From Phycisphaerales bacterium (GTDB lineage Bacteria; Planctomycetota; Phycisphaerae; Tepidisphaerales; Tepidisphaeraceae), in contig JANYKD010000563.1 in assembly GCA_025361735.1 (NCBI GenBank), positions 1-61,059 on the forward strand: a DNA stretch of 61,059 bases, read 5' to 3'. Shown here one piece after another: positions 55,370 through 61,059 of the stretch. Made by a program: the position numbers and the translations under genes. The notes beneath the pieces are model-generated. The model searched no databases, was not told where the DNA came from, and was given only the letters and a program-made list of their open reading frames with translations. Each line of letters begins with the position of its first letter. Position 1 is the first letter of the stretch.

Positions 55370-56674
55370 TCAGACCTTCCACGTTCCCCGATACGCCCGC
55401 GACAGCATCCGGTTGGCTGCGTCATCGTCGATGAAGCGTTCGGCGGCCGGATCCCAGCGCAGCTTCCGGCCCACTTGCATGGCGATATTGCCGAGGTGGG
55501 ATGGCGTGATTGAACGGTGGGCCACCTCGGCGGGGGCGGCGGTGATCCGGCGGCTCTTTACGCAGTCGATGAAGTTGCCGTGGTGGTCGCGGCTGTCGTA
55601 AAGATGGATCTCGCCCGGGCCGATCGTCTCCTGAGCCAGTTCCGGGCGATCGCTCCTGCCCTCGAGGTCGAGCCAGCCATCCGTGCCCTCGAAGCGCGTG
55701 GGGCCGCCGCTCTTGACGATCATCTTCACACCGCTGGCGTAGGTGCAGGTGAACTCGAAATTCTCGGCCGCGTTCCAGACACGCGACCGCGGCGGGTACG
55801 TGCCCTTGCCTTCGACCTCGATCGGGCCGGTTCGTTCGGTGCCCATGCCCCAGTGGGCCATGTCGACCATGTGGGCGCCCCAGTCGGTGACGTTCCCGCC
55901 GGAATAATCGAGGTTCCAGCGGAAGTTCCAGTGGCAACGGTTGTAGGTGTACGGCGCTTCAGGCGCGGGGCCGAGCCAGAGGTCGTAGTTGAATCCCTCT
56001 GGCACGGGCTCCGGGTCAAAGGTGGACTTCGCATTCTTGCGGAGCCAGTACTGGCCGGGCAGGCCCACGCGCACGGTCTGGAGCTTGCCGATCCGACCGT
56101 TGCGCACGAGTTCGCAGACATGCCGGCACTGCGGGCTGGAGCGGCGCTGGCTCCCGCATTGGAAGACTCGGCCATAACGCTGTACGGCATCCGCCATCGC
56201 CCGACCGTCAGCCACGGTGAGCGACATCGGCTTCTCGCAGTAGATGTCCTTGCCCGATGCGGCCGCCATCACCGTGATGCCGGCGTGCCAGTGATCGGGC
56301 GTGCCAACACAGACGGTGTCGATGTCCTTGCGATCCAGAAGCTGTCGGAAATCGCTGTAGCCGTCGGGCTTCTTTCCGCCGTAGCGTTTGGCGACGCTCT
56401 CGACGGCGGGCGCCAGGCCGCGAACCCAGTTGTCCTCGTAGCGGTCGCTGCCCGCATCCACATCGCACAGTGCGACGATCTGCACATCGTCGCGGCTCAG
56501 GAACGCACCCATATCCACGGTTCCCCGGCCGCCCAGCCCGATGCAACCCATGGTGATCCGATTGGACGGGGCAGGCCGCCCATCAGCACCGAGCGCGGAT
56601 GCGGGGATGACGTATGGCGCGGCGATGGCGGCCGACGCGGCGGCGAGAATACGACGACGGGAGAGGTGCGGCAT
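55370..56674 (-). CDS. Tat-exported Gfo/Idh/MocA family oxidoreductase
   Basis: MPHLSRRRILAAASAAIAAPYVIPASALG; MGCIGLGGRGTVDM; DIYCEKPMSLTVADGRAM. Confidence 0.92.
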   Translation of the reverse strand: MPHLSRRRILAAASAAIAAPYVIPASALGADGRPAPSNRITMGCIGLGGRGTVDMGAFLSRDDVQIVALCDVDAGSDRYEDNWVRGLAPAVESVAKRYGGKKPDGYSDFRQLLDRKDIDTVCVGTPDHWHAGITVMAAASGKDIYCEKPMSLTVADGRAMADAVQRYGRVFQCGSQRRSSPQCRHVCELVRNGRIGKLQTVRVGLPGQYWLRKNAKSTFDPEPVPEGFNYDLWLGPAPEAPYTYNRCHWNFRWNLDYSGGNVTDWGAHMVDMAHWGMGTERTGPIEVEGKGTYPPRSRVWNAAENFEFTCTYASGVKMIVKSGGPTRFEGTDGWLDLEGRSDRPELAQETIGPGEIHLYDSRDHHGNFIDCVKSRRITAAPAEVAHRSITPSHLGNIAMQVGRKLRWDPAAERFIDDDAANRMLSRAYRGTWKV

Positions 56675-56758
56675 GGAAGGACTCCTTTGCAGATGGTACG
56701 TCGGCATGTACCGCGTGTTGAGCGGAGCAGCGCGATCGATAATCGACGCGGTAGGGGG

Positions 56759-57724
56759 TCAATGCGCATCCGGCTCGAGTGGACCGGCCAGTTCCTTCAT
56801 GAAGAACAATCGGCCGGGCATCGTCGGCATCCAAGTGCTGGGAATCCACGGTGTCGGACCATATTGCAGCGTCACGCACAAACTCATGCCCTGCCACATC
56901 GCCCCGCGCTCGGGATAGGCTCCGTCGGCTCCTCCGATGCAGAAGTCGCTCTGAAGGAACAGGCCGGGGCCAATGGTGTTGGCGAAACAGGGCACCAGGG
57001 TCAACCGGCTGTTGAACGAAGTGATGGCATTCTGCTCGATGGTCAGCGGATGCAGCGCCACGCCAAGCCGGTGTGTCTGCCGCTTCCACTCAGCGAGGAG
57101 CGGATACTCGCCGGCCAGTTGCGGCTCCCAGAAGGCAATGTGACACACCCGGCCGATGCCGTAGACCGTCACAAGTCTCCCGCCGGCGGCCTTGATCTTC
57201 CCGATCTTGTCCGTGTAGGTCGGCAGATTCGGCCGCAGGGCGAAGTTCCTCTGCCGCTCTGGAACCGTTAATCGTCCCAGCGGATCGAAGAGTGCCGCCT
57301 TCATCGCATGCTCAAATCCGCCGGGCTGATTGCCCGGCATGGTGTTGCCCTTGGCGTCCGACCACTCGTCCATGTTGAATGTGGTCACGTGATCGCAGCG
57401 GGTGCGGCTCTTCTTGAGCCGGGCCACGACCGTGCGATACATCCCCATCGGCCCGACGGGCAGGATCAGTGCGAGTTGTCGCTTGTCTCGCCGCGCGGAC
57501 TCAATCTCATCGGCAATCGCGTCGCCCATGCGCCGGTCCAACTCGGTGACATTGCGTACGGGGACAGGCGAGAACGATCGGTCCCACCACTTGCCCCGCC
57601 GCGTGACGCCTTCGAGCCCCAGCCCGCAGCAGCGGTCCATTCGCCGCAGATCCCAGCCGGCCGGGTAGAAGCCTTCAAGCAGCGATCCTTTGATCGTGTT
57701 CAGCATCGTGAGTGTCTTTGGCAT
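56759..57724 (-). CDS. NagB/6-phosphogluconolactonase-like sugar-phosphate protein with altered active-site motif
   Basis: LPVGPMGMYRTVVARLKKSRTRCDHVTTFNMDEWSD; GIGRVCHIAFWEP; TGATG overlap with PIG-L gene. Confidence 0.75.
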   Translation of the reverse strand: MPKTLTMLNTIKGSLLEGFYPAGWDLRRMDRCCGLGLEGVTRRGKWWDRSFSPVPVRNVTELDRRMGDAIADEIESARRDKRQLALILPVGPMGMYRTVVARLKKSRTRCDHVTTFNMDEWSDAKGNTMPGNQPGGFEHAMKAALFDPLGRLTVPERQRNFALRPNLPTYTDKIGKIKAAGGRLVTVYGIGRVCHIAFWEPQLAGEYPLLAEWKRQTHRLGVALHPLTIEQNAITSFNSRLTLVPCFANTIGPGLFLQSDFCIGGADGAYPERGAMWQGMSLCVTLQYGPTPWIPSTWMPTMPGRLFFMKELAGPLEPDAH

Positions 57725-58473
57725 CACTTGCTCTCCTTCCCGAAGAGCCTGCCCAGCAAATCGTCCGCCGGATACGAGTGCGGCCGGTATTGCACGAAAT
57801 TCTCGGCGTACGTCACGCCGAGATCCTTGCCTCGCGCCGCGCTGCGACGCTTCATCGCGTCGACGTACTCGTCGATCCCGTGGTGCGCCCGCAACCACTC
57901 TCGCTGCGACGCATGACACGCCAGCATCCGGGTCTTGAGCTTGATTTGCTTGCTGATGTCCACAAGCGTCCCGATCTCTGCCGGCCGGCCGTGGTCGTCG
58001 ATGCCTTCGACGGGGTCGCCGAAATAGACATGCGGCACCGCCGCGTGTGGTGCCCGCGGCACCTGCGACACATTCGGTGCGCCGAAGACGAAGCTGGCTG
58101 CCCGCACAAGCTGACTGACCTGTTCGTGGTCCATCATGTAATCGCGGATCGGATGCGTAAACACCAGTTGTGGCGTTACCCTGCGGAACAGGTCGATGGT
58201 CTTGCCCAGCGACGATTTGTCGAACACGACCATACCGTCGCGCTCGTCGAGGCAGTGATACGTGGCGCCGATGAGTTTTGCCGCCTTGGCTCCTTCCCGC
58301 GTGCGTATCGACGCGATTTCCCACCGCGTATGTACCATCGTCCCGCAATCGCCGGGAGTTGCGGTGGCGATATGCACTTCCCAGCCGAGTCCAGCCAGCC
58401 GGATCAGCGTGCCGGCACAGAGAAACTCGGCGTCATCCGGATGGGCCATCAAAGCCAGAACCACGTTTTTCAT
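57724..58473 (-). CDS. PIG-L/LmbE family deacetylase
   Basis: MKNVVLALMAHPDDAEFLCAGTLIRLAGLGWEVHIATATPGDCG. Confidence 0.92.
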   Translation of the reverse strand: MKNVVLALMAHPDDAEFLCAGTLIRLAGLGWEVHIATATPGDCGTMVHTRWEIASIRTREGAKAAKLIGATYHCLDERDGMVVFDKSSLGKTIDLFRRVTPQLVFTHPIRDYMMDHEQVSQLVRAASFVFGAPNVSQVPRAPHAAVPHVYFGDPVEGIDDHGRPAEIGTLVDISKQIKLKTRMLACHASQREWLRAHHGIDEYVDAMKRRSAARGKDLGVTYAENFVQYRPHSYPADDLLGRLFGKESK

Positions 58474-58587
58474 AGGTGTCACCTTTGCTAACAGTATCTC
58501 CGGGAACTTTTTGCTTTCAATCGCGCCCTGCGCCGGGGTAAGATACGCCAGTCACATCTGTATCGGTCTTAAGAACGAGGAGTACAC

Positions 58588-58908
58588 ATGCCCGACTCGA
58601 TCGCCGTCACGTCGCCCCAACTGGATCTTGCCCGCATCGACGACCCGGAAGTGCGCCGCGCGCTTCGTGCTCTTCAGACAGAGTTCGCCGGCAAACTCAC
58701 GCAGATGCAGGTTCAGGTCGACGCGATGGTGCAGTTGCTGGTCGACAAGCACATCGGCACCCTCGGCGAATTCCGCCGGGAGGTCGCCAAGCTCCAGCAG
58801 GACCACGGGAAGCTCGAACGTCTGCACGGGGCCATGAGCGGTACGCCCTCGCCGCATCCGGCCAGCCCGGTCATCCGTAGTATCCCTCCGGGCGGCACGG
58901 CGCGATAG
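58588..58908 (+). CDS. Small coiled-coil hypothetical protein
   Basis: 106 aa, heptad-like helices. Confidence 0.6.
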   Translation: MPDSIAVTSPQLDLARIDDPEVRRALRALQTEFAGKLTQMQVQVDAMVQLLVDKHIGTLGEFRREVAKLQQDHGKLERLHGAMSGTPSPHPASPVIRSIPPGGTAR

Positions 58909-59026
58909 GAATCGTGCCATCGCTTCGAGAGAGCGACTGCGTGTCGCCTGCACGCGGCCCTCTCCGGCAAGCGAATGCCCCGGTGGCCCCTCGCGCAGCA
59001 GCTCGATTTCCGCTACAATAGTTCTC

Positions 59027-60112
59027 ATGCCCCAGACCCGATGGATCGCCACCGTCTTGTTTGTCGCGCTGTCTGCTGTTCCGTTGCTCGCCCAAACCAC
59101 GCGCAGCGTCACTCCGCCCGCCAGCCAACCCGCGGCCGCGCCTCACGCGGTCGCCGTCCCGGCCACCGAACCCAAGGTCGAACCCAACCCGTATCTCTCC
59201 CTCTACGTCGAGGAAGCCCTCGTTCTCTCCACCGCCATCGGCGCAATTGTCTGCGCCCCCATTCTCATCGAGTTCCTTGTCGAACGCCGTAAACGAAAAG
59301 AACACATCGCCCTCTCCATCGAAGTGACCAGCGTCGAGTCTCTCAAGCCCAGGCTTGCCGGCCTGGACGATCTACTCGACTCCATCGCCGACCTCATTGA
59401 TCGCGCACAGCATCCCAAGGACTATCAGACCCTCAGGGTCGGCAACGAGATCCTCATCATCGGCGGCCATCTTACCGGCAAGAAGACACTGGCCGCCGTC
59501 ATCGCCAAACGCGCTGAACTTGACCGCCTCATCACCGTCTACAATCCGCGCAACCCCGACGCGCTGGCCAAGGCCAAGAGCATCATCACCCGCTACCGCG
59601 ACGAGAAGGTTATGCTCCTGCTGCCCTCGATTGACCTGGCCTTCGACCAGGACGACGAGGAAATCCAGGCCGAGTTGGAAGCTCTCATCGAAAGCACGAG
59701 CGGCCTGGCCAATGTGCTGGTCATCGGCACTGCGACTTCGCTGCTACCCGATAGCGCGTTGGACAACCTCTTCGGTATCAAGCTGGTTTTGCCGGGACCC
59801 GCGTTGATTGAAACCGAGAAAAGGGAGATGTCGCCTCGCGCCAATCGCGTGCTCGAGGCCGTGTGCCGCTTCTACCTTGATGAAGCACGGCAGTTTGGCT
59901 GCGTTCTTTCGAGGATCACGCCGGAGCAATTCGAAGCTCGCGTCATGTCGGCCGTCACGAACGCCGCCGAGATCGAAGATATTGTCACATTGTGCGAGAC
60001 CACGGCCCTGCACCGCCGGCGTATCGGCAAGTCGGACAAGCTGGCCATCACGCCCGACATCCTGGAGACCTCAATCTCCAGGGTCATCGTGAGCCAGGTG
60101 AAGGCGGACTGA
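59027..60112 (+). CDS. Membrane-anchored AAA+-like protein with degenerate nucleotide-binding motifs
   Basis: Signal/TM N-terminus; NEILIIGGHLTGKKTLAAVIAKRAEL (Walker A-like); EKVMLLLPSIDLAFDQ (Walker B-like). Confidence 0.65.
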   Translation: MPQTRWIATVLFVALSAVPLLAQTTRSVTPPASQPAAAPHAVAVPATEPKVEPNPYLSLYVEEALVLSTAIGAIVCAPILIEFLVERRKRKEHIALSIEVTSVESLKPRLAGLDDLLDSIADLIDRAQHPKDYQTLRVGNEILIIGGHLTGKKTLAAVIAKRAELDRLITVYNPRNPDALAKAKSIITRYRDEKVMLLLPSIDLAFDQDDEEIQAELEALIESTSGLANVLVIGTATSLLPDSALDNLFGIKLVLPGPALIETEKREMSPRANRVLEAVCRFYLDEARQFGCVLSRITPEQFEARVMSAVTNAAEIEDIVTLCETTALHRRRIGKSDKLAITPDILETSISRVIVSQVKAD

Positions 60113-60120
60113 CGCGTGGC

Positions 60121-60921
<801 letters not shown>

Positions 60922-60943
60922 TCAGGTGATCAGTACCGTGCGA

Positions 60944-61059
60944 CGACTGCTCGCCACCCGCTCCCTCCGGGACGCCCGCGTCGCAATCGTCGGATCGGGC
61001 GTCATCGTCATCCTGCAGTTCCTGCTCTTCCTGCTGGTCGGCGTGGCGCTCTGGGCTTC
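60944..61059 (+). CDS. Sodium:solute symporter (SSS) family fragment, running off the window
   Basis: TVRRLLATRSLRDARVAIVGSGVIVILQFLLFLLVGVALWAF resembles the SSS xDQxxVQRxLxTxSLxxAxxA-TM segment; 5' part missing. Confidence 0.55.

Noticed and set aside
56759-58348. 529-aa minus ORF spanning the NagB-like gene and beyond
   Set aside because: N-terminal 200 residues are out-of-frame shadow of the PIG-L gene; true start MPKTLTML at 57724.

Overview
GC-rich, planctomycete-like (probably Phycisphaerae-type) chromosomal window. The taxonomic guess rests on the LEPR-XLL-type N-terminus, DUF1080, Tat-exported Gfo/Idh/MocA, DUF2231-cytochrome and MoxR/BatA-type gene content. It is densely coding, with about 50 supportable protein genes. 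I saw no rRNA, tRNA or CRISPR. Main blocks: (1) a minus-strand MoxR/DUF58/BatA/VWA operon (14309 to <1) that continues into DUF4159, a tetraheme UshA-like/cytochrome fusion and a thioredoxin-HEAT protein; (2) an NtrC-type regulator, gpsA and an HtrA protease; (3) an ECF sigma/anti-sigma/degenerate trypsin-PDZ operon; (4) an octaheme NapC-like cytochrome divergent from a Tat aldo/keto reductase, a tetraheme cytochrome and DUF1080; (5) a ROK regulator plus an orphan sugar-binding protein; (6) a large LEPR-XLL beta-helix protein; (7) aguB-aguA; (8) lpxI, a BrnT-like toxin/antitoxin pair, nth, LOG, sua5, SGNH, NTase pair, PIG-L/NagB-like genes; (9) a 5'-truncated ureC abutting a truncated SSS transporter. 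The most unusual signal is not a gene. At least seven loci carry short tandem arrays with a strict 7-bp period (others 8 bp and about 10.5 bp) but with different unit words. They lie in gene junctions and on stop codons, in frame inside aguB (9 heptamers = 21 codons), and in the C-terminus of a ROK protein. Nested palindromic elements accompany them, including a 130-bp MITE-like element with 21-bp terminal inverted repeats. All gene calls come from reading the supplied translations; no database search was run.
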